Positions 1-9,990 of a stretch of 64,000 bases of DNA are shown here, piece by piece. The notes below the pieces were generated by a model. It was not told the DNA's origin. It did not search any database and saw nothing but the letters and a program-made list of their open reading frames with translations. The position numbers and the translations under genes were made by a program. This DNA comes from Arion vulgaris (lineage: Eukaryota; Mollusca; Gastropoda; Stylommatophora; Arionidae): contig CM036756.1 of NCBI GenBank assembly GCA_020796225.1, forward strand, positions 67,701,152 to 67,765,151, read 5' to 3'. Within the stretch, counting starts at the first letter, position 1, and each line of letters begins with the position of its first letter.

Positions 1-213
1 GTGATCTGAGCCTAAGAGCGATTGTACGCCGTGACAATTATGCGCCTACAAGTAGGCCAGCGCGTCCAATTTCTGCGATGCTTTTTATTTACTTGGGTAG
101 CATCCCTAGGGCCTACAGTAGTCGCCTCTTACGACATGCATTGTCACCACACGGGCGACACACTGTGTTACTATTCTTTGCTCCCCTTGCGAGGCCCCCG
201 CAACATACGGGCG
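1..213 (-). mobile_element. SINE family A, copy 1 (cut by window start)
   Basis: Read on the minus strand, this is the body and head of the commonest short repeat here. It begins with a CGCCCGTGTGTTGC-type head, then a conserved CATGTCGTAAGAGGCGAC segment, a GAAATCGGATGTGCTGG segment, and a tail that would end in GAAGAAG. The tail lies outside the window. The head resembles the box A region of tRNA-Leu/Ser (GCCCGAGTGGTTA), but no clear box B is seen. At least ten other copies lie in the window. Confidence 0.8.
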
Positions 214-224
214 ATCCCCTACAT

Positions 225-299
225 CAGCGGTTCCCAAACTTTGCGTCACAGTGGACCCCGTTTTAAACAGATTTTGCTGCCGCGAATCCCAAAAGTTTA
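225..299. mobile_element. hAT-like terminal fragment
   Basis: The sequence starts CAGCGGTTCCCAAACTTT, a typical end of hAT-superfamily non-autonomous elements. It runs about 70 bases into a short (TA)n tract. No matching inverted end was found nearby, so it is a fragment or a 3'-truncated copy. Confidence 0.45.
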
Positions 300-473
300 T
301 ATATATATATATGAAAATGGATAGGAATGAATTATCTGTGTGTTACAATAGTAAACATTGTTGCAATTTAACAACAAGACGAGGTTTCATTTTGCCTTGA
401 ATAAGATGCGGATTCATTAGTATGTTTTCTAAACCACTCGTCTAGATAACTGGTTCACTAAATTGTGCTACCG

Positions 474-520
474 CATCTCTCTCTCTCCTCTCTCTCTTCC
501 TCTCTCTCTCTCTCTCTCTT
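474..520. repeat. CT-rich microsatellite
   Basis: Interrupted (CT)n tract. The predicted ORF on the opposite strand through it (RERERE-type peptide) is low-complexity and not a gene. Confidence 0.9.
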
Positions 521-667
521 CGGATAGTGTTGACAGTAAATAATGGCATTGTTTTCCCTAGTATGTTAAGTGCACTTGTATGAACTTGATCCTGCCACTT
601 GTTCAACCAGCGTTGTGATGACAGTGTCATAAACACTTTAATTAGCTTGTGTATTCTGCAATTGCGG

Positions 668-845
668 GACGGATTAGCGTAAGCATTCCCCTATCGATTC
701 GGACACAAGAGGGTTGTGGGTTCAATCTCGCGCTCGACGTTCCACACATGAGGAAAGGAATTGGCCCTCCTACCTCCTGCACACTAGGCAATATAAATGT
801 GAAGTGACAGGCACTTCATACCTTAAGGTCTGAAAAAAGGCTACG
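668..845 (+). mobile_element. SINE family G, copy 1 (tRNA-like head)
   Basis: A tRNA-like head holds a box B-like GGGTTCAATCTC. The body includes GTGAAGTGACAGGCACTTC and an A-rich end. The same body is found inverted at 19830-19985, which supports a dispersed family. Confidence 0.6.
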
Positions 846-892
846 AGAAATTGTATTTATTTATATTGTGCAATTATATTTAAGCTATTTAT

Positions 893-1196
893 AATTGAAG
901 GGCTTAATGGAATAATGGCCGATCCACAGCCAACTCTATATAACTAAGTTTATAGTTGGCCCTGGCCGATCCCTCATTTTTAAAGTTCTGAGGAAACAAC
1001 ATTCACATTTTTTATAGCATTAAATCTCCATCTTCAATATTAGACATCAAAATGTTTGGCCTATCCCACAACAAAGAACTTTTGAGTGTACATACATACT
1101 ATATGGTTCCATCTATCGTATTATGAAGAAGAAAACAACACAAAACATTTTGATGGAAGAGTGGGATAGGCCCTTTTCCCACTAAGCCCTTGAATT
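893..1196. mobile_element. Palindromic MITE-like element
   Basis: The ends form an 18-bp imperfect terminal inverted repeat (AATTGAAGGGCTTAATGG at 893-910 against the reverse complement of 1179-1196, 16 of 18 identical). Inside are further inverted segments: GGCCTATCCCAC and its complement, and an AGCCAACT/AGTTGGCT hairpin near 931-965. There is no coding capacity. Superfamily is unassigned and target duplication unclear. Confidence 0.5.
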
Positions 1197-1311
1197 GATC
1201 ACAGACAAATCAGCTTAGAACTATGTCAATTTGGAATGATAATCGGAAGGTTCTTTATCGAAAGACAGTGATTATATTCAGTTTTCAATATTATCATTTT
1301 GATTGATAATA

Positions 1312-1487
1312 TCTTCTTCTTCTTCGCGTTCGTTCTTCGCGGCCAATTTGATCATTTTTATTGTGATATATAATTGATCTTTGACAAGAACGTTTTTACG
1401 TTGTGACTAATTATGCGCCTATGGTGACTAGGCCAGCACATCCGATTTAGTGCCAGCATTTTATTTACTAGGGTAGCTTGTCCTAGG
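1312..1487 (-). mobile_element. Chimeric SINE: family B tail joined to family A body
   Basis: On the minus strand the 3' part matches family B (GATCAATTATATATCACAAT...GAACGAACGCGAAGAAGAAG type). The adjoining 5' part matches family A (CCTAGGACAAGCTACCCTAG and GGATGTGCTGGCC). The switch falls near 1404 at ACGTT. The head is missing. Confidence 0.6.
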
Positions 1488-1888
1488 ATTGCTCTTTTGC
1501 GATCATCTTTCGCCGTATATTTGGGCTTTATGATCTACACCAAAGACTGTGCAGCTTTCTGCCTGTGTTTCGGATTAGGAACATTTCGTCTTAGGACACA
1601 TAAGCTTGTCCTGGGACGGCATCTTACTCGTGCAACACACGATGAAAAGTGTCGGCCTTCGCCATTGTTCGGAGTTGGACAGCCTGTCAAATGTCGGCCT
1701 TACTTTTCTGACTACGTTGAGTTTATTATTGATAATATAACATATCGGTTAGGAGTTTATTATATAGGTCAGTTCATGCACTCACTTTGTTTCTCACACC
1801 ACGCTCCTTGGTGTACGGTTTCTTGTTGCATTGTGTCGTGTACCACACACAACATACACAGACATAGACACGACTATAACACACACAA
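1488..1888. other. Unassigned interspersed sequence
   Basis: About 400 bases with no recognised gene, repeat or regulatory element. The open frame here (1497-1937) has no family-like sequence and runs into SINE C. Confidence 0.5.
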
Positions 1889-2068
1889 CGCCCGCGTGCC
1901 CAGCGTGTTCGTAGCGCTTTGGACTACGGGTGACTAGTCCTCTGTAAGTGCGGGTTCAACTCCGCAGACTGGCAGAAAAGCTGCAGGTTCCCCAGATTTA
2001 CGATGTCCATGACACCGAGCCGAAGAGCTTTCAGCTCAAGTGTTTCTAGAAATAATTAAAAAAAAAAC
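1889..2068 (+). mobile_element. SINE family C, copy 1 (tRNA-derived)
   Basis: The head CCAGCGTGTTCGTAGCGC is followed by a box B-like GGGTTCAACTCCG. The family body then pairs two near-repeats (CACCGAACCGAAGG and CACCGAGCCGAAGAGC) and a tail CTCAAGTGTTTCTAG with poly-A. It is slightly diverged from other C copies. Confidence 0.8.
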
Positions 2069-2094
2069 ACACACAAGCATCCTAGTAAGTATGG

Positions 2095-2095
<1 letters not shown>

Positions 2096-2149
<54 letters not shown>

Positions 2150-2210
2150 TCTCTCCCCCTCCCCTTCTCTCTCCCTCCCCTTCTCTCTCCTCCCCTTCTC
2201 TCTCCCTATT
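2096..2210. repeat. CT-rich microsatellite
   Basis: A (CT)n run of about 50 bases grades into CCCTTCTCTCTCC repeats. The Ser/Leu ORF across it is an artefact of the repeat. Confidence 0.9.
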
Positions 2211-2541
2211 TCAATATTAACTCACGTTAGTCTCGGCTTTGTGAAGTGAGAAACCAGTGCAGATTCGTGTGCTGAACAAGAATAATGTTGCCGACAGTGT
2301 TAAATGAGAAAGCATTTGATGAAATGTTGTTTAAAATAGCCTGAGATCAGCAGATGTTGACAGCGCACACAACAGTTTGTTTGATGGAGACATCTTAATT
2401 AGCAAGAGTTGACAAGCACTAAGTTATGTTCTCTTTTCCTTCCTGGTTATCCAAGCTGTAATGAATGTGTACCAACATTCAACCATAGTCGTTTCAGTTA
2501 TATTAAGACGTAGTGGCAAATCATGTTTGTAATGTGCTATT

Positions 2542-2542
<1 letters not shown>

Positions 2543-2626
<84 letters not shown>
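2543..2626. repeat. (AT)n microsatellite
   Basis: Uninterrupted AT dinucleotides for about 84 bases. It abuts family F sequence shortly downstream. Confidence 0.95.
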
Positions 2627-2629
<3 letters not shown>

Positions 2630-2656
2630 GATTTGCACCTGCAATAGTTGTTTTAT

Positions 2657-2806
2657 ATAGGATTATTGCTGGAGCTACGGTGTTCGTGCTTTGTGCAATA
2701 CTCTCGGCAGGTGACGTGCCATTTCTGCGGAGAGGAACTGAGCCATATGGGGTAAAACCCGGTGCAGTGAAGTCAATCCTTTGACTTTAAAACCTTTTAA
2801 TAGGAA
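2657..2806 (+). mobile_element. SINE family F, copy 1 (5'-truncated)
   Basis: It carries the family F body: TTGCTGGAGCTACGG, TTGTGCAATACTCTCGGCAG and CATATGGGGTAAAACCCGG, ending near CTTTTAA. The tRNA-like head seen in the copy at 44425-44678 is absent. Confidence 0.7.
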
Positions 2807-2834
2807 GCTTAAAAATAAAGTTTCTACAAAATAT

Positions 2835-2990
2835 TTTTGCCATCTTCAAAATTGCATGGCCCTCGCCGGTGCTACGCAGTTCATGCACTGCCGCTGAAAT
2901 TTTCCTGCACAATAAAGAGATCCGGGCACACATGGTTACTCATCGAAGTGCAATAATGATGATCCTATCAATGAACCAATCAATCAAAGA
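2835..2990 (+). mobile_element. SINE family H, copy 2 (partial)
   Basis: The 3' part GAAGTGCAATAATGATGATC followed by CTATCAAT matches the end of the complete copy at 61895-62170 and the fragment near 55190-55275. The upstream half is diverged. Confidence 0.5.
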
Positions 2991-3189
2991 ACAATTTTCG
3001 CATGTCGTAAAAGGCTACGAGAAGAGGTTTAATGGGGGCCTGTAAAAAATAAAACTACAGAGACCGACAGAAAAAAAACACCAAACTGCTCATTAAGATT
3101 CAAATGCTGTAGTGGAAAGGCACAAGATCAAATTGAGTGAACATTTCTTCTCTGCCTTATGTACCCTTGGTTACGACGAGGATTGATGA

Positions 3190-3735
3190 TGATGATGATA
3201 ATATGTGCGTCTGCTAAGTGTAGGCATGTGTTATGTGTAGGTCTGTGTGTGTTAAGTGTATGCCTGCGTGTCAAGTGTAAGTCTGCTTGTTAACTGTCCA
3301 CCTGCGTGTCATGTGTAGACCTGCGTGTCATGTGTCGACATGCGTGTCATGTGTGTCAAGTGTAGACCTGAGTATCAAGTGTAGTTATGTTACCATGTGT
3401 AAGCCAGCATGTCAAGTGTAGTTATTATGTTACCAAGTGTAAGCCAGCATGTCAAATGTAGTTATGTTACCAAGTGTAAGCCAGCATGTCAAGTGTAGTT
3501 ATTATGTTACCAAGTGTAAGCCAGCATGTCAAGTGTAGTTATGTTACCAAGTGTAGACAAGCGTGTCAAGTGCAGTAATGTTACTAAGTGTAAGCCAGCA
3601 TGTCAAATATAGTTATTATGTTACCAAGTGTACATCTGTGCATGTCGATTATATATCTTGTCAAGTGTAGTTATGTTACCAAGTGTAGACCTACTTGGTG
3701 TCAAGTATAGATCTGTGCACGTCGATTATATATAT
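3190..3735. repeat. Degenerate minisatellite, about 36-40 bp
   Basis: The recurring text is ATGTTACCAAGTGTAAGCC then AGCATGTCAAGTGTAGTT, with a facultative ATT between some units. Over 12 diverged units are visible; the first part is made of shorter GTGTCAAGTGTA variants. Confidence 0.85.
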
Positions 3736-3746
3736 ATGTCACTTCT

Positions 3747-4100
3747 TTAGCCTGTTACGCCCTTGGCGTTTAGGGCAGCAACAAACGCACACCATTCTTC
3801 TCTATTTATGGCCTTCCTCTGTATTGTGTTCCAGCTATGATTCATTTCTTTCAGTTCTTGCTCTATCGTTCTCCTCCAGGTTGTCTTGGGTCTTGCACAT
3901 TCTCGTTTACCTTCTGGAGTCCATCTCAGTGCAGTTTTCGTGTCAGAACCAGTCACGATGCGCATCACATGCCCAATCCATCTCCAGCGTTGTCTTCGGA
4001 TGATAGTGCCCATATTCTCTTGTTGGCATCGTGCAAGCAATTCTTGGTTCGAGATAGTAGTCGGCCAGTACACGCGTAAGATTTTTCGCAGACAAGTTGT
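3747..4100 (-). mobile_element. LINE fragment: C-terminal end of reverse-transcriptase ORF
   Basis: The minus-strand translation has the hallmark C-terminal block of CR1/RTE-like ORF2: RQRWRWIGHVMRI, then ALRWTPEGKRECARPKTTWR, then a basic helix ending near the stop. In the family this follows the RT core; here only the last ~110 residues survive. It is inserted in the minisatellite that precedes it. Confidence 0.85.
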
Positions 4101-4591
4101 ATGAAAGGTGGAAAGTGGACATATCCTGTTCTGTCATTCTCCAATATATATGTCAAGTGTAGTTATATTGTCGAGTTTAGAAATGTGATTCTAGCAGTCA
4201 ATGGAAATGATTTATTATTTAACTGATCCCTTTCCCAGCTCAGAACGATAGACATGCATAGTATTTCTCATCGTATTGACAATGGTAATCAATACGGATG
4301 GCTATTGTGGGCTCTCTGGTTATTCACATGTCTTATCCATCATCTCGTCTGCCCTTCCTACCGTATTAAAAGTCTACGCAGATTGCACTCATAACATCAA
4401 GCAAATATGTACATGGCCTTAGCGTACACGGCCTAGCGGGTACTACAAATAATGTCAGACGTCTTGCTCTACATGGGAAGAATTCTCTAGTCCGGTGGTA
4501 TTCAACATAGTTTCTTCTTGTGTCTATTCACAAATACTTTGTCTAAACTTGGTAAGCTCTTATTATTTTTACAAGATATTTGACAGTACAA

Positions 4592-4804
4592 TTTTTTTTT
4601 TTAAATCGAGAAGCACTTGAGCTCTTCGGCTCGGTGCCATGGACATCGTAACCCTTCGGTTCGGTGCCACGAACACCGTAAATCTGGGGAATCTGTGGCT
4701 TTTCTACCATCCCGCGGAATTGAACACGCACACACAGAGGGATAGTAACCTGTAGTCCAACGCGCTACGAACACGCTGGGCAGACGGGGCTGGGCAGACG
4801 GGCA
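4592..4804 (-). mobile_element. SINE family C, copy 2, with 12-bp TSD
   Basis: Full-length minus-strand copy, poly-A to tRNA-like head. TGACAGTACAAT occurs at 4580-4591 and again at 4805-4816, a target-site duplication that fixes both borders. Confidence 0.9.
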
Positions 4805-4954
4805 TGACAGTACAATATTACATGAAACTAAATTGATACATAGTAAAATAGTAATATATTTATTGATAAGTTACTTATTCAGCGAAAAGTGAGTTTCTCT
4901 CAAATAATACAAAATGAGGATGAAATAAACTGCATCACGTAGCATGTTCTTGTC

Positions 4955-5168
4955 AGAACATCGCTCTCATCACAGCTTAACAGAACATAGCTCTCATCAC
5001 AGCTTAACAGAACATAGCTCTCATCACAGCTTAACAGAACATCGCTCTCATCACAGCTTAACAGAACATAGCTCTCATCACAGCTTAACAGAACATAGCT
5101 CTCATCACAGCTTAACAGAACATCGCTCTCATCACAGCTTAACAGAACATAGCTCTCATCACAGCCAA
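4955..5168. repeat. 27-bp minisatellite with 81-bp higher-order period
   Basis: Eight units of a 27-bp repeat (CAGAACATAGCTCTCATCAC then AGCTTAA). One base alternates C,A,A,C,A,A,C,A across the units, so the array has an 81-bp higher-order period. Because 27 is a multiple of 3 it reads as EH(R/S)SHHSLT repeats; no gene structure supports translation. Confidence 0.9.
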
Positions 5169-5655
5169 CGTGAAAGGCTCCCGATCTCTAGCAAGCCCTC
5201 ACGCCTTCTCCAACAGCATGTTCAGTGTTTATTTAATGTCCTGTTGCCACCATCGTCTTGCTCGTCTTCTGTCTCGTCATCCATTACTGCTTTCTCTCAA
5301 TACCACTCTGAACTTACTTCCTTGCTTTCACTTGAAATATTTTACATAAATTCAATGTTGTCTCTTGTATAAACTTCACTGCCTTTTGTAGCTCACATAG
5401 AGTTCTGTGCAATTTTCTTTCCAGTGTTGTTTCACTAGGCCAGTGAGTTTACCTTATATCATATTCGATAGAGTCTCGCAGTATGGTCTCTCTATGGTGT
5501 CTGTTCACATGTAGACATGGTTGAATTGCCAATCCTGAATTTTGTATACATGTAGCTGTGGGGTCCGATTGCGTCCTGTTCTGAGGCGCAGAATGACAAC
5601 TTGTTCTAGTCTGTTTATATTTTAGTAGTCGTTCTGTGTTATTATTAGTGGCTTT

Positions 5656-5800
5656 TTTTCTTCTGCGTTCGCCCGCTATAAATTCAGGTGTAGTCAGGGC
5701 GCCTGGTATTGCGTTTCTGTCTGATTTTGCGTGAAGACCTGCTTTCCTTATTAACAGTATCCCCCGCCATACAGGCTGGCCTTCTCCGACTTCAGAGGTA
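5656..5800 (-). mobile_element. Short SINE family E, copy 1, with 10-bp TSD
   Basis: A compact ~145-bp element whose sense strand starts TACCTCTGAAGTCGGAGAAG and ends GGGCGAACGCAGAAG plus A-rich. TAGTGGCTTT flanks it at 5646-5655 and 5801-5810. The 5' part is shared with the middle of family D, but E has no tRNA-like head. Confidence 0.75.
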
Positions 5801-6112
5801 TAGTGGCTTTCTGATTGATTTACTCAACATTTTCTTTAGGTGACTGGTACATCCAGTAGCTCGTTATCCAGCACCTTCCTTGGATAGTCGGTCTGCTGTC
5901 TCATTTCCTGATAATTCACAGTAAGACGGTATCCACTGCAAGACGGCATTGAGCTGTTTCCACAGTTTAGACAGTAGGATCTGTAGACATGGCAATTTTA
6001 TGAACTGAAGTGCGTGGAGTATTGAATTTACATATGTCAAAATTACAACAGGTTGTGAATGTCATAGTTTCTTTATGCTAAACTTCACCTGAATTGTCAT
6101 GACTATGACCAC

Positions 6113-6268
6113 GCTGTTCTGTTCACAAGTGCATTTTCCCAGAGACCCTAGCATTGTTGCCGAAGCTACAGGGCGTCGTGCTTTGTGCAGTGCTCTCGGC
6201 AGGTCGGCGGAGAGAGATCAACACATATGGGGTAAAACCCAGTGCAATAAAGTGAATCCTTCGTCTTT
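6113..6268 (+). mobile_element. SINE family F, copy 2 (5'-truncated)
   Basis: It begins at GTTCTGTTCACAAGTGCATT and carries AGAGACCCTAGCATTG and CATATGGGGTAAAACCC. An internal stretch of about 15 bases seen in other copies (CCATTTCTGCGG region) is lost. Confidence 0.75.
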
Positions 6269-6365
6269 AGTCTGGTGTCATGACTAGTCTCTTGTTAATT
6301 CCATTTGTATAATCACCACTTGCAGTAACTACAGATCCAAGTAATATCATAAAGATTGGTAACAT

Positions 6366-6621
6366 TCTTCTTCTTCTAAAGCTCCATATCGACCACTTAT
6401 TAACCAACCACTCTGTGTGATTTGTATGTGATCTAAGAGCGATTGTACGTTGTGCCAGTTATGCGCCTACAAGTAGGGCCCGCACATCCGATTTCTGCGA
6501 CGCTCTTTATTTACTAGGTAGCTTCCCTATGCCCTTACATCAGTCGCCTCTTACGACATGCCTTGTAGGTTGCAGTGGTACTATTCTTTGCTTCCTTGCG
6601 GGCCCCAGCACCACACGAGCG
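6366..6621 (-). mobile_element. SINE family A, copy 3
   Basis: Near-complete minus-strand copy, from a TTCTTCTTCT tail (sense GAAGAAG) to a head ending ACACGAGCG. It contains the family blocks TTATTTACTAGG and CGCCTCTTACGACATGCC. Confidence 0.85.
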
Positions 6622-7109
6622 ATTGATAACTTTGTCAATGTCTTCATTATTGAGGATAATGTTTAGGTTGACTTCTTCTTTCAGAAGACATCATCTAAAT
6701 TTTCTTTGTATTCAGAACAAAAAGTTTTCCGGTCTTCATTATGTTTTGAACAGACAAAATGAGCTGTTCCAATCTCGTGACACTATATCAAACTACAATC
6801 ATGAAATAATGACAATGTAATTAAATATTATTGACTACTTGTTGTTGTCAGTAACTGGCGGAACACGTAATAACAAAGTACTATAGTTTTACAAAGTACA
6901 GTACAGCGACGTTTTGGTCAAAAGGATTTTATCAAGCCAATGATACAACAGAAGTGAAGAAACCCTTCCCCTATCCTGCAGACATAGCATATAGGGTAAA
7001 TCCATAACGACGCTATAATGAAAATATGCGACTTAAACCAAAAAAAATGAATGTATGAAACTAGAAGTGGAAAGTAGACCCTACCTGAGTAGGAGTTTCT
7101 CTCTCCTCC

Positions 7110-7126
7110 TCTTCCCCCACCACCAC

Positions 7127-7161
<35 letters not shown>

Positions 7162-7268
7162 AGCATATCACTACGCGCCTCGAGTTGTTGTTGGAGGTAT
7201 CTGGGTTTGAAACAAAGCCGGTTCTCTCTTTTTCTCTCTCTCTCTCTCTTTTCCCCCACCACCACCAC

Positions 7269-7301
<33 letters not shown>

Positions 7302-7520
7302 AGCATATCACTACGCGCCTCGAGTTGTTGTTGGAGGTATCTGGGTTTGAAACAAAGCCGGGTTCTCTCTTTTCTCTCTCTCTCTCTCTTTCCCTTTCCC
7401 CCACCACACCAACAAAGAGAAACCACACACCTAGATTAAATACGCGCCTCGAGTTGTTGTTGGAGGTATCTGGGTTTGAAACAAAGCCGGTTCTCTCTTT
7501 CTCTCTCTCTCTCTCTCTTC
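7110..7520. repeat. Compound tandem repeat with CA and CT microsatellites
   Basis: Three tandem copies of a ~125-140-bp unit: (CA)n, a unique core TACGCGCCTCGAGTTGTTG then TTGGAGGTATCTGGGTTTGA, then (CT)n and a CCCCCACCACC block. The third copy has lost its CA tract. ORFs across it are low-complexity. Confidence 0.9.
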
Positions 7521-8047
7521 CTTCCCCCATCTGCAATGTGCTATACGAAAAAGAGGAAAACTCATAATTCCTGGGGTTCAAAGAAGAAATGGACAGTAAG
7601 TAACGTTGCACACCGTATGTGGGGTATTGGCTCCCCAATTTGAATACCACTGCTTTTTCCAATATTTGATGTTTGTTCATGGCCATACCAACTACCCGCT
7701 AAAATGTGTTTACATGCGTCGTATTCACGTCAGGTGCTGAAATGTTTCGTACTTACTTAAACCCCACTGTTAGCTGGGTTAGATACAAGAGAGAGAGATA
7801 GGCACTAGATGGCGTGCAGTGCTGATAGACTGGAGAGGGGCCTTTTCATTTCTACTGGGCCAAAGTAAACGTGAAACGTCAATAATTGAAAACGGGGGAG
7901 CAGGAGGAAAGAGACATATATCCGGCTACACATAATTGAGATCTACTCTTGTACCAGTAATAAAGTTTGCCTGCTTCCACCAATGATTCTCCCACCTTCC
8001 TGTGGTCTATTCTCGTTGTGTACTGCTTAGGGGATTTGTTTTGTCCG

Positions 8048-8240
8048 ATCCAGAAGCACTTGAAATTTCAGCTCTTCGGCTCGGTGCCATGGACATCGTA
8101 ACCCTTCGGTTCGGTGCCACGAACACCATGAATCTGGGGAACATATGACTTTTCTGCCAGCCCGCGGAATTGAACCCGCACACACAGAGGGCTAGTCACC
8201 CGCAGTCCAACGCGCTACGAACACGCTGGGCAGGTGGGCC
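8048..8240 (-). mobile_element. SINE family C, copy 3
   Basis: Minus-strand copy from CCGATCCAGAAGCACTTG to the head near GCTGGGCAGGTGGGCC. The poly-A tail is short or lost. It lies directly beside SINE I. Confidence 0.85.
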
Positions 8241-8246
8241 ATTAGG

Positions 8247-8500
8247 GGATAGTGACTCGGTCTATTAACCCCGACGTTCTGAGTTCGAATCACGCTGCGG
8301 ATAATTTGGTTGCAAGCTTCATATTCGATATTCGAATTCGATATCACCACCAGTTCAGAAAGCAATGGCAAACTACTAAACGTAATAATGCCTAGAAAAA
8401 TCACAAACAGCGTTAAAAGCTGGGGTTGATTCGCAAAGTCCTTTAAAGGATATGCAATTAACTTTTTAACTGCTTGATTCAACAAAAATTGGAAATGGAA
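8247..8500 (+). mobile_element. SINE family I, copy 1 (tRNA-like head)
   Basis: A head with box B-like GAGTTCGAATCACGC is followed by a body containing CAGAAAGCAATGGCAAACTA and TGCCTAGAAAA, then TTTAAAGGATATGCAATT. The same body is at 50945-51215. Confidence 0.65.
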
Positions 8501-8780
8501 ATAGGGAAGACAAAGGTCATTTGACAAAACTGTGGGATCTTGATTTAGCTGATAACATATTTATTGAAGTCATATAAGCAAGACAGAAATAGTGATTGAC
8601 CAAGTAGAAGAAGAAAACTCTAAGATTTTAATATATATGTCAGTATAGAAGAAAAACAAGTCAATAAAAATAGAGATGGGGACACACAGATCCGGGATGT
8701 CGGTGTAAACACAGTTTAAACCACTTTGTTAAATGTCATAATCTTGTGTGATTATCAACGTCAAGTATATTGTACAAATG

Positions 8781-8910
8781 TTTACAACAAACGTGTGTGT
8801 ATGTGATATCTGTCTGCTCTGCTTACAACAAACTTGTGTGTGTATGTGATATCTGTCTGCTCTGCTTACAACAAACGTGTGTGTGTATGTGATTTCTGTC
8901 TGCTCTGCTT
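8781..8910. repeat. Minisatellite, about 41-43 bp, three copies
   Basis: Three tandem units of ACAACAAACGTGTGTGTATG then TGATATCTGTCTGCTCTGCTT, differing in GT number. Confidence 0.9.
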
Positions 8911-9021
8911 CTTTATGTCCAGCACATACGGTTTTTTCATGTTCATTTTGTCTTCATATTCACTCTCCCGCATGTTGTTTATGATAGTAGATTGTGTAAC
9001 AATTAAATGAACCTCTTATGT

Positions 9022-9158
9022 TGGAGAAGACACGACTGTATGGCGGGGGACACTGATAACAGGGAAAGCAAGCCTTCACACAAAAGGCAGTCAAAAGTGT
9101 CACACCAGGGCGCACTGACTACGCCTAAAGTCATAGCGAGTGAACGCAAGAAGAAGTA
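9022..9158 (+). mobile_element. Short SINE family E, copy 2
   Basis: Sense blocks GGCGGGGGACACTGATAACA, AAGCCTTCACACAAAA and GAGTGAACGCAAGAAGAAG. The flanks hold similar ~20-base strings (AATTAAATGAACCTCTTATG and AATTAAATTGAGCTTTTTAT), probably an aged target duplication. Confidence 0.65.
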
Positions 9159-9754
9159 ATAATTAAATTGAGCTTTTTATGTCAAATTTTGCCCGGGCAG
9201 CGGCTGTACAGCCTGTTGATTTAGATTTTTAACTCTGCCAATAATTCGTTTACACGCTCAGCTTGAATAATAGAGACGTATTTTTATTGTACGTCTCCAA
9301 TATGACTAAGCGCATGATCTCACCTACCCTGACTGCACATGTAGAACTCGAACCCGGTACGTTTGGAGTTTGGAACATTAGGCGAGCACCATGTAAGAAA
9401 ACTACACAAAGGACACCCCCACCACCACCCCATTGTATACACTAACAATGTGGTTCCTGTTTTCAAACATTCGATTCCCTAATGTATGTACATGAAAATG
9501 TGAATCCAGAATTTCGTTTGTGACTAGTAACTGGGAACAGTCATTGGAGCTACTGTGTTAATGTTCGAAATTCTCAGTTGAAGTGAGATTTCTGACTAAA
9601 AGTCGGGCACAGACTCAATTGAGTACCAGATACGTACTGAAAAGACAAAACAGTTGTTGTGATGTTGGTCTACGAATCTAACACTGTAGTAGTTTACAAT
9701 ATAAATATAGCACACTGTTCTTGTCTAGATTATTACTTGCATTCTCCGAAATGG

Positions 9755-9990
9755 GTTCATTCTGATTGTTCATGTTTCTATGCCTAGACGTTCTGATATA
9801 TTGTTCATGTTTCTATGCCTAGACGTTCTGATATATTGTTCATGTTTCTATGCCTAGACGTTCTGATATATTGTTCATGTTTCTATGCCTAGACGTTCTG
9901 ATATATTGTTCATGTTTCTATGCCTAGACGTTCTGATATATTTTTTTCTATGCTTTCTATATAGGTTGCCTAGACGTTCTGATATATAAC
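9755..9990. repeat. 35-bp minisatellite
   Basis: Five regular 35-bp units containing GTTCATGTTTCTATGCCTAG then ACGTTCTGATATATT, plus a diverged last unit that carries a small internal insertion. Confidence 0.95.

Noticed and set aside
4944..5372. 142-codon ORF with EH.SHHSLT repeats as a repetitive protein
   Set aside because: It is explained by a 27-bp minisatellite. There is no splice or Kozak support, and the non-repeat part has no family features.
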